A stretch of DNA of 64,000 nucleotides from Nipponacmea schrenckii (GCA_030562195.1 JAUJPP010000012.1:25301476-25365475), one strand, 5' to 3'; counted from the stretch's first letter, positions 34,982-47,002 are shown. The notes: generated by a model not told the origin, from the letters alone. Numbers and translations are program-made.

Positions 34982-37900
34982 ATGAAGGGATTTATGGTGT
35001 TGACGGTTTTGGTTTTGGTGGCGGTCCTTTTTGAACAATCTCAAGCCTCGTCGTAAGTCTTTCTTTTTTCTTGATTTTTTTTTTTTTTGTGTCTAGAAAA
35101 ATTCTATATTGACTTTCATCGCAGATTGTACTACAATTTTATTGTGGTCGCTTATTGAAGGTGGGCTTTTAATAAAGGTGGTCGTTTGAGCAGGATATAC
35201 TGTATATAGTAAGGCTTAATTGTATATTTCTGATTCTTTCAATTATTATTAAATATTAGATACAAATAATTAGCTAGATTTCAGTGTATAATAAACATTT
35301 CGAATTTAAACGATATTGTAGAGCACTATGAAAGAAATGTAAAGTGTTTATTCTGTTTGTTTTATAGATGTTCGTATACCTGTTCTAGAAGTGAGAGTTA
35401 TACCACCAGTTGTGGTTGGTGGAGTCGCTGTACCAGATACAGGTCAGTGAAATCTGTTAAACTATGAATTAGGGGTGGGGAGAGGTAAGGAAGGGAGAAG
35501 AGTAGGGTGGGGTAGCGGAGAAATAAGAAGAAGATGGCATAGGGTACGGAGAAAGGGGTGCAGGGTGACCTGATGAAGGAAGAGAGGAGGTAGGCGAGGG
35601 TGGGGTCGAGTACAAGATGAAGAGGAAGTGGAAGTACAGGAAAGAAGCGGGGTAGAGAAGGGGTTGTAGAAGAAAGCGGGTGGTATGTGTTCAGTATTTA
35701 TTCCGGAGCTCAAAATATGTTAATAACACTCAACGAACGTTCCTCAAATGACATCTTTTCCGGGAGTCTCGGCGCTTCTAGTCAAAGGGAAACAACTCTT
35801 TTATATTTTTATATCAGACTACAATAATTCATTGTATTATTTTTTAGATATCGAAGTTCCACATGCTATAAATATTGTGGTATGTTTATATTTATACCTA
35901 TTTAAATATTCATTCTGTTCAAACTCGTCTCTGGAATGACCAGGATAGGAAGTTCGCAAACGCCATTTCCAGCGATCCAATTATCTGTTTAAATATGATT
36001 TTTAAGCGAGGAATCGTAATTTCTTTACGAGTGATTTGAGAATGATTTGCTTGGCTCTGCCAGGTTGTAAGAAGTAAAACTGTCAATACATGTATTTCCT
36101 TTTCCCAGTTCATGGAAATTGGACTCCATGGAGAACAACCCTTGGAAGCTGCAGCAAGTCCTGTGGAGGAGGAACTCAGAATGTGTTTAAATCTAGGACC
36201 TGTACCAACCCACGACCGTCCAATGGTGGCAGGGCTTGTTCCGGTCCCTCGAGTTCAACAACCACACAGAGCTGCAACACACAAAAATGCCCAGGTATGT
36301 CTTATACCTTGACTACATTATTCACTATTCTTGTATCAAATCTCCAAAACGTCACCATCTTCACACTGAGTATTTTCAAATAACTTGGGACAGGCTCGGT
36401 GGCGCCAGGGTCTTTTACTATACGGCGGCCGTTATATTTCATCCCTCGCCTACCCTAACAATATGTATACTATTCCTGTTTTCAGTTCACGGTGGATGGT
36501 CAGCCTGGAGGTACAGCCGACAGACCAGCTGTTCATCTACCTGTGGTAGTACTGGTACCTTGACTAAGACCTACACCAGGACGTGTACCAACCCAGCACC
36601 ACAGTACGGGGGTAATCAATGTATTGGATCGTCCACTAAATATCAATACAAGACCTGTAATAGAATAAACTGTCCAGGTAAGGTTTTATTCCAGTCTCAA
36701 TTGTAATCTGAGTAATTTTCTACCAAAGTCCTGTTCAAATGACTTTTAAATAAGCAATCAAAGCGTGTTAAAGTCATAAACCGTTCAAGTTTTTAGCAGC
36801 TGTTGAGTGACAAGAAACTTTAACTGAAAAAATCGTGATATTAGAAAGTTCTTCATACATCATTCCAGGACGGTAGATTTATTTCATTTCAAATTTCTTT
36901 TAAGTTCACGGTGGTTGGACCGACTTCCGCTTACTAAGGGCAGGTAACTGTAATGTGACTTGTGGTGGGGGAACGAAGAACATCTACTATAAGAGATACT
37001 GCTCTAATCCCAGCCCTCGTTATGGTGGACGAACTTGTCAGGGATCGCAATACAGAACCGACACCGGTTCCTGTAACACACAACATTGTCCAAGTAAGTT
37101 TCATTGTGTGTAGTCGTCATCACCAACATCTAGCTTTCCACCATACAATCATTGTCGTTTTTACCTTACCCTCCTCGGGAATTGGGACCGGCAAATCTGT
37201 GACACAGACCCTTCCCAGACCCTCAAAGTTCAGGTTTTTATAAAAAGGAAAGAATTGTTTGTGTGCCTCCGGAAAAATCTGTAGCCCTTACATCTTTAAG
37301 CATTTTATCCCCAAAATCTGGCAGCCAATCTAACAAATTGATGGCATTTCGGTTTTAAAACAAAGCGTTTTATGTATTTCAGTTAATGGAGGCTGGAGTG
37401 ATTTTGAGCTTTCGAGTGAAGGCTCCTGTTCGGTGAGCTGTGGGGGAGGTAACAAACGCCTGAGCTACACCAGAACTTGCACAAACCCGGCTCCCCAATA
37501 CGGTGGATCAGAATGTGATGGTAGCAGCTCCAAGATTGAGAACCCGGTTTGTAACACACAGCCCTGTCCAAGTAAGTAGACCAAATTAGTTTGAGGCCCA
37601 TTCCCTCGGGATTTTAAAAATAAAATGTCCTCCTGCATTTACTAAGTAAGCATCCAGTGTAAGTAAATTTAGTGGCTTATAATATTTTATTTGTGGGAGA
37701 GGCAGATTTCCCCGTTAGGGACGAATGAACTTAGTTCAACCAGCTTTTATGGAAGTCGAACAACTATTACATATTATGTTTCCAACACCGTAGATATACT
37801 AAAATGTAGATATATCTTAAATAGTTCTAACAACCTTCCGTTTTCAGTCGATGGTGGATGGAGTGAGTACATCCTCAATGCTACTGGGGCCTGCTCCGTT

Positions 37901-39544
37901 ACCTGTGGGGGTGGGGAGAAGATCCTGACATACACCAGAGCTTGTGATAACCCAGAACCCCAGTATGGTGGTCAGGAATGCGAAGGAGATGACTCGAGAG
38001 AAGATACTCAGGATTGTAACACCCATCATTGTCCAAGTAAGTTCTTCTGTATCGTCAAGGGGGACATGGTCTAAGTTAAAAGGTGGGAGAAGGGTGACTT
38101 TGTCCAATAAGTTCTTCAGTATCACCAACAGGTGCTAGCGGCTAATTGTTGGGAGAAGGGAGTCGTTGTCCAAATAAGTTCTTCGGTATCGTCAACAGTT
38201 GCTAGTAAATCTCATTAATATAGTTTCGATCTTCCAGTTAATGGTGGATGGTCTGAATTTAGCCTGAGTAACACTGGAGATTGTAGCGTGACCTGTGGGG
38301 GAGGGGGCAAGATCCTGACCTACTCTAGAACGTGTACCAACCCCCGACCCCAGTACGGTGGGGAGGATTGTGATGGCGATGAGACGATGACTGACGAAGA
38401 AGTTTGTAATGAAAATCCTTGTCCAGGTCGGTGTAGGGGATTTGCTTCATCAATACAAATAAGGGAAATCTCAAAGCTTCAGTGCAACAAATGGAATGTC
38501 TACCTTCATCCTTTAAATTCTTTATTTGGTTTATACCTTACCTGATAATAGCCACATATCTTTATACCTTACCTGATATAGCCACATATCTTTATACCTT
38601 ACCTGATAATAGCCACATATCTTTATACCTTACCTGATAATAGCCACATATCTTTATACCTTAACTGATATAGCCACATATCTTGTATAACGGAAATACA
38701 CCTGTAATAGCCACATATCTTGTATTACGGAAATTATGTCCGTCATTTGATTGAACGCTTGCAAATACATTTTCAAACTATAAAAAGTCCACATAGCTAA
38801 TAAAATGTTTCATTTGGTATTTCAAATGACTTTTTTCTGTTTCTTAGTTAACGGAGGATGGAGCGAGTTCACGGCTTGGGAAGATGATGACGAATGTGAT
38901 GTGCTGTGTGGTGGAGGTAACTTGGGGCAGTCTCGATCCAGAACCTGTACTAACCCTGCCCCAGCGTATGGAGGGTCGGACTGTGAGGGAGATCAGGTTG
39001 AACAACAAACTCTTCCATGTAATACTAAGGCTTGTGGAGGTAGGTGAATTATTTTTTTTCATTACCGATTGGGACTTGGATTTGGATACCTGGTGAATAA
39101 TTGGATTGCTTTGTGAAGCCGTTTTTTCTAGACCTTCTTCAACTTTGGTTTTTGCTTCCGTTTACGAAACGTTGTGTTTCGATTTCAGATAAATGTCCAA
39201 CTGGTAAAATACAATTCATCACCCACGCAACCAACATGAATCGATATTATCAGTGCGCACACGATATCGCCCGATTGAGAGATTGTGCCGTTGGCGCACA
39301 TTGGAATCAAACGTCGATGACTTGCGTCAACGACGAGGTCCAACAAGATGAGGCTCCTACGCATGCACCAGTGGTGGCAACCTGCACCGCCGGCAATATA
39401 GCAGACCCTGAGAATTGCCTTCGTTATAAAATGTGTGTTAATGGTGTATATGTATCCCTGCCCTGTCCAGGCGGTACAGGATTCAATCCTGCTACTTCCG
39501 TTTGTGATTTCTTGAGGAATGTTCCCAACTGTACTACCAAGTAG
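34982..39544 (+). CDS. Secreted TSP1 x7 - chitin-binding (CBM14) x2 protein, gene A
   Basis: Predicted extracellular matrix-type protein of 619 aa from 11 exons: 34982-35052, 35368-35442, 35848-35879, 36109-36294, 36486-36677, 36905-37093, 37383-37571, 37848-38036, 38238-38426, 38848-39039, 39189-39544. Phases agree throughout. Exon 1 is a signal peptide ([14 protein letters not shown]). Exons 2-3 encode a Cys-rich mini-domain ([24 protein letters not shown]). Exons 4-10 each encode exactly one thrombospondin type 1 repeat (W..W or GGWS start, CS.(S/T)CGGG, R.C.NP.P..GG..C, C....CP) with symmetric phase 1-1 borders, so exons can be lost or gained without frameshift. Exon 11 holds two peritrophin-A/CBM14 domains (C-x-C patterns, [38 protein letters not shown]). 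CBM14 binds chitin and TSP1 binds glycans or proteins, suggesting shell, mucus or cuticle matrix, or microbe binding; the tissue is unknown. Poly(A) signal AATAAA at 39629. Confidence 0.92.
35462..35700. repeat. Polypurine tract in intron 2 of gene A
   Basis: GGGGAGAGG and GAAGGGAG words; the antisense reads as a spurious Pro/Ser-rich frame. A homologous but diverged polypurine tract occupies the same intron of gene B (41930-42060). Confidence 0.7.
38036..38190 (+). repeat. Donor-junction duplicates in gene A intron 8
   Basis: The exon 8 end and donor, TTGTCCAA|GTAAGTTCTTC, is followed by two partial copies: TTGTCCAATAAGTTCTTC at about 38100 (one G lost, GT destroyed) and TTGTCCAAATAAGTTCTTC at about 38166 (GT changed to AT). 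Both copies bring eight exon bases with them, and both have lost the GT. Confidence 0.75.
38524..38720 (+). repeat. Short tandem repeat in gene A intron 9
   Basis: Six or seven copies of a 28-31 bp unit ATACCTTACCTGATAATAGC plus CACATATCTTT, with indels. Confidence 0.9.
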
Positions 39545-39699
39545 GCTTTGATTGAAATCCACATGAAATCTTGAATTTTTCTAATTTTCGTTTGAACTAG
39601 ATATAAATGTATGTTTATGTTAAATAGAAATAAATGATTAACGTTCAGTAGTTGGTGAAGTTTACTTAAACTGGTTCACTGGTTCACACGACTTTCATC

Positions 39700-40290
39700 A
39701 AAATCTATCTAGAAACTAGCTGTCTATCATCCACAGACAGACAGGGGTAACGAGACAGACAGGGGTAACGAGACAGACAGGGGTGACGGCTATATACACT
39801 GATATTTAAAGCACGTGTGGGTGAGACATGGTACTGAAAGCATACTTCTTTTAGACACAAAGATACAAAGTCAATCGAACGCAGGTTACTTAGAAAAAGG
39901 GTCAAACAGATACAGGCGAATTAGACACAAGTTAGTTAGATACAGGTCAATTAGACAAAGGTCAAACAAATACAGGGCAATTAGACACACGTCAATTAGA
40001 CAAAGGTCAAAGAGACGCAGGTCAATTAGACGCACGTCAATTAGACAAAGGTCAAAGAGACGCAGGTCAATTAGACGCACGTCAATAAGACAAAGGTCAA
40101 ACAGACGCAGGTCAATTAGACGCACGTCAATTAGACGAAGGTCAAAGAGACGCATTAGTCAAATAGTATGACGCACGTCAATTAGACAAAGGTCAAAGAG
40201 ACGCAGGTCAATTAGACGCACGTCAATAAGACAAAGGTCAAACAGACGCAGGTCAATTAGACGCACTAGACACATGGTGATTAAGGCACA
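39700..40290. repeat. GACAGACAGGGGTAAC and GTCAATTAGAC tandem repeats
   Basis: At 39730-39785 there are three copies of GACAGACAGGGGTAACGA. From 39890 to 40270 there is an irregular array of 9- to 27-bp words (GTCAATTAGACGCAC, GACAAAGGTCAAAGAGACGC). All frames are open on both strands by chance because the period is nine. The first part recurs at 40895-40930 with its flanks (CATCAAGAAACAAGCTCTC), which marks it as part of a dispersed element. Confidence 0.9.
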
Positions 40291-41400
40291 CCTTCCATAG
40301 AGATGTAATAATTTTGCTGAAAACTGTTTAGTTAATTTAATCACATTATTTACTTGTAAACTGGTTGGGCCTCGTTTCTTCCTGGAGACTCTTTCTACCC
40401 TGGTAAATTATGATTCGTGAAATGGATTAGGGATATAAGGGTAAAGATCCGGGCATTATGGCATGTTTTAAACAAAAATTATGATTATCAGTGCAGGGCC
40501 GGGCATTAGGGTATATTTTATTTAATTTATCAATATCAAACATTGAAATATCATCATATTTCAATGTATATGTATTAAGTTTCTCTTCGTGTCAACACAA
40601 AAAATTATGCGTTTTCAAGAATAAGGGTATTAACTGAAATAAATATGTTTTTCGATTTGTCGGGTTCAAACCTAGGATTAAGATTACAAAGACTCACAAA
40701 AAGTTTCGTCGTAATCCATCAAGAAAGCAGCTCTCTATAGTGTCCACAAAGAGTTCAAGAACAAGGGCAATAACTCATAATAAATATTTTCCTATTGGTC
40801 TGATTTTTTATAGGATTTATCCTTGACTGATAACAAACAATAACACCAAGTTGCGTCAAAATCCATCAAGAAACAAGCTCTCTATCGTCCACAGACAGAC
40901 AGGGGTAACGAGATAGACAGGAGTGACGACTATATACGGCCACAATAAGATGTAAGCGTATAAAAACCCGGCGGTTCTGTCGATATTATTACAAGCAGAT
41001 TCTAAGAACCATAGCCGGAAGTAAGGTCCTGTTCACCCTCGTTTCTCTTTTTAATACCCCCTCTCCCAACCTCTCCGTCCCTTTTTTTAAACCCCCACCC
41101 TCTCTCGGTAGAAACGTTACCAATGTAATCTATAGGCCAATGTGAAGCTATTACAGAACTCAGTTTGTATTACATGAATGCATTAAAATTTAAAAAAAAC
41201 ACTATGAATAAAGGAGGATGTTAAATTTTGACATGTTGTGTATTTGTTAGAAAGACTAATCTCCTAAACGATGTTAACAAAGATCATGTAAATCAAAATA
41301 CTTCAAATTTAATATAATATATTCACACTTCTCCAAGCGTAACAGATTCTATCGAATATGAGATAAATGAGAAGGGAACGTTTCAGGGAAACAATACAAT
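40290..41400. other. Intergenic spacer between TSP1 genes A and B
   Basis: No gene seen. It contains mollusc-type CAAGGGCAATAACTC (about 40764) and a second, diverged, copy of the element at 39660-39810 (40850-40940). A C-rich pyrimidine stretch lies at 41050-41105. Confidence 0.5.
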
Positions 41401-41401
41401 G

Positions 41402-41466
41402 ATAAGGGTATTTAAGACAAGGTCCGGGTCTCCAGTGATCACAGTTGATTCTAACTTTCTACTAAG
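41402..41466 (+). promoter_or_regulatory. TATA-type promoter and 5' UTR of TSP1 gene B
   Basis: Near-identical copy of 34917-34981, with TATTTAA at 41409-41415, GGTCCGGGTCTCCAG and TTGATTCTAACTTTCTACTAAG directly before the ATG (22 bases; core TTCTAACTTTCTACTAAG). Confidence 0.6.
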
Positions 41467-44400
41467 ATGAAGGGATTTATGGTGTTGACGGTTTTGGTTT
41501 TTGTGGCGGTCTTTTTTGAACAATCTCAAGCCACGTCGACGTAAGTTTCTGTTTTTTTTTTATTTAAACTTTCCCCCAAAATTATCAAGAAGACTTTGGA
41601 TCTGTTTCTTTGTAAATTTCTGGATTTTTTTTTTAAAAATTTGATTCAAAACAGTTTAAATTTCTAATTTTCAGAACCACGTTTTTTAGATTTCTATTAG
41701 AAAAATCCAAAACAAAAACAAAAAGTTAATTCCATGTAAGAACTAAACATAGTATCGTATGTAAATGTCGGGCATGTATTTCAATTCACTAAAAACTGTA
41801 AAGTTGGTTTTCTGTTTGTCTTATAGATGTTCGTACTCCTGCACTAGAAGTGAGAGATATACAAATGACTGTGGTTGGTGGAGTCGATGTGTACACTATA
41901 GGTCAGATGATTAGCTTGAGTTCTTTCAAGGATTGGGGGGGGTATTTGGAGAATGTAGAGGGCATGAGGGTTGATAAAATAGGAGCTGGGGTCAGAGGAG
42001 ATAGGTGGGTTGTAGAGACATAATAAATAGGGTGAAAGGGGGGAGGGGTGCACAGAGAAATATCAACAGTGTGTAGAAGGTAGGGGGTTCATTCTCTCGT
42101 GTCTGTAAAAATTTATTTCAAGCATGTTTCACTGTAGCAGATAAACAGCGTTTTAAATATCGAGCTTTTATACCAGCAGATCTACATGCTTCTATTATAT
42201 ATATTATATCCATAGTTACACGATGTGATCATACATATAAATATCTTACTTTTTAGAATACGAGTTTCAACATGCTACAGAGATTGTGGTGAGTTGGTAA
42301 CTGTTTTATATTTATACTTGTTCATTATCGAAATTCAAAACCACATATCGTCGACAAATCATGAGGAAGTATATACATAATCAATTAGAAATACATCAAA
42401 CTGTAAAACTCTCAATACATTTAAATAGGACGTAAAACTCCATTCATGTCAATTCATAATTTCATTCAGTTCATGGAAATTGGACTCCATGGAGAACAAC
42501 CCTTGGAAGCTGCAGCAAGTCCTGTGGAGGAGGAACTCAGAATGTGTTTAAATCCAGGACCTGTACCAACCCACGACCGTCCAATGGTGGCAGGGCTTGT
42601 TCCGGTCCCTCCAGTTCAACAACCACACAGAGCTGCAACACACAGGCATGCCCAGGTTTGTCTTATACCGTCTGTAGCCTTTACATCTTTAAGCTTTTTA
42701 TCCCCAAAATCTGGCAGCCAATCTAACAAATTGATGGCATTTCGGTTTTGAAACAAAGCGTTTTATGTATTTCAGTTAATGGAGGTTGGAGTGATTTTGA
42801 GCTTTCGAGTGAAGGCTCCTGTTCAGTGAGCTGTGGGGGAGGTAACAAACGCCTGAGCTACACCAGAACTTGCACAAACCCGGCTCCCCAATACGGTGGA
42901 TCAGAATGTGATGGTAGTGGCTCCAAGATTGAGAGCCCGGTTTGTAACACACAGCCCTGTCCAAGTAAGTAGACCAAATTAGTTTGAGGCCCATTCCCGA
43001 TTAAATTATTTGTAAGACGAAGGGGGACATGGTTAAGTTAGTTCTTCAGGAATGTCATCAGCAGCCATAGGGGGGGTATTTTCCGAGTAAGTTCTTTAGT
43101 ATCGTCAAGGGGGACATGGTCTAAGTTAGTTCTTCAGGATTGTCATCAGCAGCCATGGGGGGGGGGGAGAGTATTTTCCGATTAAGTTATTTGGTATAGA
43201 CAAGGGGGACTGGTTTAATTTTCTTCAGGATTGTCATCAGCAGCCATAGGGGGGGGGGGGGGAGGTATTTTCCGAGTAAGTTCTTTAGTATCGAAGGGGA
43301 CATGGTCTAAGTTAGTTCTTCAGGATTGTCATCAGCAGCCATAGGGGGGGGGGGAGAGATATTTTCCGATTAAGTTATTTGGTATAGACAGAGGGGGACA
43401 TGGTCTAAGTTAGTTCATCAGGATTGTCATCAGCAGCCATAGGGGGGGAGGTATTTTCCGAGTAAGTTCTTTAGTAGCATCAAAGGGGGACATCGTCTAA
43501 GTTAGTACTTCAGGATCGTCATCAGCAGCCATAGGGGGAGAGATAGATATTTTCCGAGTAAGTTCTTTAATATCGTCAAAGGGGACAAGGTCTAAGTTAG
43601 TTCTTCGGGATCGTCATTAGCAGCCATAGGTGATGCCTCCAGAAAAAATCTGTAGCCCTTACATCTTTACGCTTTTTATCCCCAAATCCTGGCAGCCAAT
43701 CTAACAAATTGATGGCATTTCGGTTTTAAAACAAAGCGTTTTATGTATTTCAGTTAATGGAGGTTGGAGTGACTTTGAGCTTTCGAGTGAAGGCTCCTGT
43801 TCAGTGAGCTGTGGGGGAGGTAACAAACGCCTGAGCTACACCAGAACTTGCACAAACCCGGCTCCCCAATACGGTGGATCAGAATGTGATGGTAGCAGCT
43901 CCAAGATTGAGAACCCGGTTTGTAACACACAGCCCTGTCCAAGTAAGTAGTCCTAATTGATTTGAGGCCCATTCCCTCGGGATTTTAAAAATAAAATATT
44001 CCGAGTAAAGTTCTTTAGTATCGTCAAAGGGAGACATGGTCTAAGCTAGTTCTTCAGGATTGTCATGGCCATAAGGGGGAGAGGTATTTTCCGAGTAAGT
44101 TATTTAGTATCGTCAAAGGGGGACATGGTCTAAGCTATCTCTTCAGGATTGTCATCAGCAGCCATAGGGGAGAGGGATATTTACCGAGTAAGTTATTTAG
44201 TATAGACAAAGGGGGGCATGGTCTTAGTTATTTCTTCAGTATCATCAGTAGGTGCTAGCGGCTAATAGGTGGGAGAAAGGAGTCGTTGTCCAAGTAAGTT
44301 CTTCGGTATCGTCAACAGTTGCTAATAAGCTCTCATATCAATAAAATCTCAATCTTCCAATTAATGGTGGGTGGTCTGAGTAACACTGGAGATTGTAGCG

Positions 44401-46633
44401 TGACCTGTGGGGGAGGGGCCAAGATCCTGGCCTACTCTAGAACGTGTACCAACCTCCGACCCCAGTACGGTGGGGGGGATTGTGATGGTGATGAGACGAT
44501 GGCTGTCGAAGAAGTTTGTAATGAAAATCCTTGCCCAGGTCGGTTTAATGAATGTTTTGCGCAAAACTCAAATATGGCCAACACAAGGCTAATAATTTTA
44601 GAAAGACCACATAAGCTAAAAATATTTATTTGGTATTTAGGATTATCAACATGACATTCCTTTCAGAGAGTCCACATAGCTTATATTGTTTATTTGGTAT
44701 TTAGGTTTGTTAACTTGACATCCCTTTCAGAGAGTCCACATAGCTAATAATGTTTATTTGGTATTTAGGTTTGTCAACTCTACATCCCTTTCAGAGAGTC
44801 CACATAGCTAATAATGTTTATTTTGTATTTAGGTTTGTCAAATTGACAATCCTTTCAGAGAGTCCACATAGCTAATAATGTTTATTTGGTATTTAGGTTT
44901 GTCAACTCTACATCCCTTTCAGAGAGTCCATATCTAATAATGTTTATTTGTATTTGGTTTGTAAATTCATCCTTTCGGAGAGTCCACATAGCTTATAATT
45001 TTTTATTTGGTATTTAGGTTTGTCAACTTGACATCCCTTTCAGAGAGTTCACATAGCTAATAATGTTTATTTGGTATTTAGGTTTGTCAACTCTACATTC
45101 CTTTCAGAGAGTCCACATAGCTAATAATGTTTATTTGGTATTTAGGTTTGTCAACTTACATCCTTTCAGAGAGTCCACATAGCTAATAATGTTTATTTGG
45201 TATTTAGGTTTGTCAACTCTACATCCCTTTCAGAGAGTCCACATAGCTAATAATGTGTTAATGGTATATGGATAGTGAACTCTCGATCCCTTTCAGAGAG
45301 TCCACATAGCTAATAATGTTTATTTGGTATTTAGGATTGTCAACTCTGACATCCCTTTCAGAGAGTCCACATAGCTAATAATGTTTATTTGGTATTTAGG
45401 ATTGTCAACTCTGACATCCCTTTCAGAGAGTCCACATAGCTAATAATGTTTATTTGGTATTTAGGTTTGTCAACTCTACATCCCTTTCAGAGAGTCCACA
45501 TAGCTAATAATGTTTATTTGGTATTTAGGTTTGTCAACTCTACATCCCTTTCAGAGAGTCCACATAGCTAATAATGTTTATTTGGTATTTAGGTTTGTCA
45601 ACTCTACATCCCTTTCAGAGAGTCCACATAGCTAATAATGTTTATTTGGTATTTAGGTTTGTCAACTCTACATCCCTTTCAGAGAGTCCACATAGCTAAT
45701 AAAATGTTTCATTTGGTATTTCAAATGACTTTTTTCTGTTTCTTAGTTAACGGAGGATGGAGCGAGTTTACGGCATGGGAAGATGATGATGAATGTGATG
45801 TGCTGTGTGGTGGAGGTAACTTGGGGCAGTCTCGATCCAGAACCTGTACTAACCCTGCCCCAGCGTATGGAGGGTCGGACTGTGAGGGAGATCAGGTTGA
45901 ACAACAAACTCTTCCATGTAATACAGAAGCTTGTGGGGGTAAGTGAATTCTTTTTGTCATTCTCCTTCTGGACTTACTTGGGGAATAATTGGATTGCTTT
46001 GGGTGTAAGTAAATCATTTGTCTCCATTTTCCTTTGGGCCACCGTTTGAATTTGTCGGTACATTCTTTTTTCTCCTGAGGTTATCTATTGGGGGCGGAGG
46101 AGGTTTCCTATGGAAAATCGGTTAGATACGTGGTGAAATTCTAGTTTTTGAAACAATAGAAAGATTTGTGAAGCTAATACGTCTTTTTTGCATGCAAATA
46201 ACGCCACTTCATCGACCGTACTGTAACCCGCCCTCATATTTAAATGCTTCTCTTTAGAAACGTTGTTGTTTCGATTTCAGATAAATGTCCAACTGGTAAA
46301 ATACAATTCATCACCCACGCAACCAACATGAATCGATATTATCAGTGCGCACAAGATATCGCCAGATTGAGAGATTGTGCGGCTGGCGCACATTGGAATC
46401 GAACGTCAATGACTTGCGTCAACGACGAGGTCCAGCAAGCTGAGGCTCCTACGCATGGGCCAGTGGTTGAGGGCTGCACCGCCGGCAATATAGCAGACCC
46501 TGATAGTTGCCTTCGTTATAAAATGTGTGTTAATGGTGTATATGTATCCCTGTCCTGTCCAGGCGGTACAGGATTCAATCCTGCTACTTCCGTTTGTGAT
46601 TTCTTGAGGAATGTTCCCAACTGCACCAGCTAG
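41467..46633 (+). CDS. Secreted TSP1 x4 - chitin-binding (CBM14) x2 protein, gene B
   Basis: Tandem paralogue of gene A with a predicted 429 aa. Coding exons: 41467-41540 (signal peptide), 41827-41901 and 42257-42288 (Cys-rich mini-domain, CGWWSRC kept), 42470-42655 (TSP1-1, nearly identical to A exon 4), 42776-42964 and 43754-43942 (two copies of A's fourth TSP1 repeat, containing [15 protein letters not shown]), 45747-45938 (A's seventh TSP1) and 46281-46633 (two CBM14 domains). Phases agree if the damaged exon at 44361-44538 is skipped. A's TSP1 repeats 2, 3 and 5 have no counterpart. Because all TSP1 exons are phase 1-1, the loss keeps the frame. Poly(A) signals AATAAA at 46706-46715. Likely the same extracellular, chitin-associated role as gene A with a shorter reach; whether both are expressed is unknown. 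Confidence 0.87.
43010..44300 (+). repeat. Donor-like (GAGTAAGTT) tandem units in gene B introns
   Basis: Eleven or so units of about 90-100 bp occur in two blocks (43010-43625 and 43995-44300), on either side of the second copied TSP1 exon. Each unit has CCGAGTAAGTTCTTTAGTAT, a GGGGGACATGGTCTAAG word, TTCAGGATTGTCATCAGCAG and a G7-G13 run. The first word aligns with the donor of gene A exon 8 (CCAAGTAAGTTCTTCTGTAT), so the array seems to descend from the junction of a TSP1 exon that gene B has lost. Confidence 0.8.
44361..44538 (+). pseudogene. Dead TSP1 exon in gene B
   Basis: This is the counterpart of gene A exon 9 (38238-38426). The acceptor is changed from CTTCCAG to CTTCCAA (44359-44360), so no AG remains at the border. 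Eleven bases (AATTTAGCCTG in gene A) are missing shortly after, making the exon 178 instead of 189 bases and bringing TGA G/TAA stops into the original frame. The rest still reads as a TSP1 repeat ([15 protein letters not shown]) in another frame and its donor GTCGGT survives. I infer that the exon is skipped in the mRNA. Confidence 0.9.
44600..45700 (+). repeat. 64-bp minisatellite in gene B, last TSP1 intron
   Basis: About 17 copies of a 64-bp unit with GTCCACATAGCTAATAATGT, TTATTTGGTATTTAGGTTTG and TCAACTCTACATCCCTTTCAG. It ends in the unique intron sequence AGTCCACATAGCTAATAAAA that gene A carries once at about 38790, so the array grew from a native intron word. Each unit contains a good 3' splice-site look-alike (CATCCCTTTCAG|AGAG). 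Dispersed relatives lie at 590-850. Confidence 0.95.
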
Positions 46634-47002
46634 GCATTGATCTAAATCCATTTGAAATTTTCTAAATTTCGTTTGAACTAACTTTTAATATATGTTTATG
46701 TTAAAAATAAATAAATCATTTACGTTCAGTGGTTTATTTAGTACTGAAAATATTTCCAACTAGCCCCACCCCGACATGTTCAACATTATCAAGTAGAAAT
46801 TTTAATATTTTCGTCATAATTTTAAGAGGAAGTATGCCTTAAATATATCCAAAAATGAAAAATTGACCGAATCAGTAAATTGAGTGAGTATATTTTTGAA
46901 AAAAAAACAAGCCAAAACTACGGAATACCGTATTGTACACTGCAGGGAAACCAGCTTTAGATTGTTAAACAAATATTTGGGTAGGAAAAAGATTGGCAGA
47001 AT

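Noticed and set aside
39815..40344. Arg/Ser-rich and Leu/Asp/Ile-rich frames on both strands
   Set aside because: All arise from the nine-base-periodic GTCAATTAGAC repeat.
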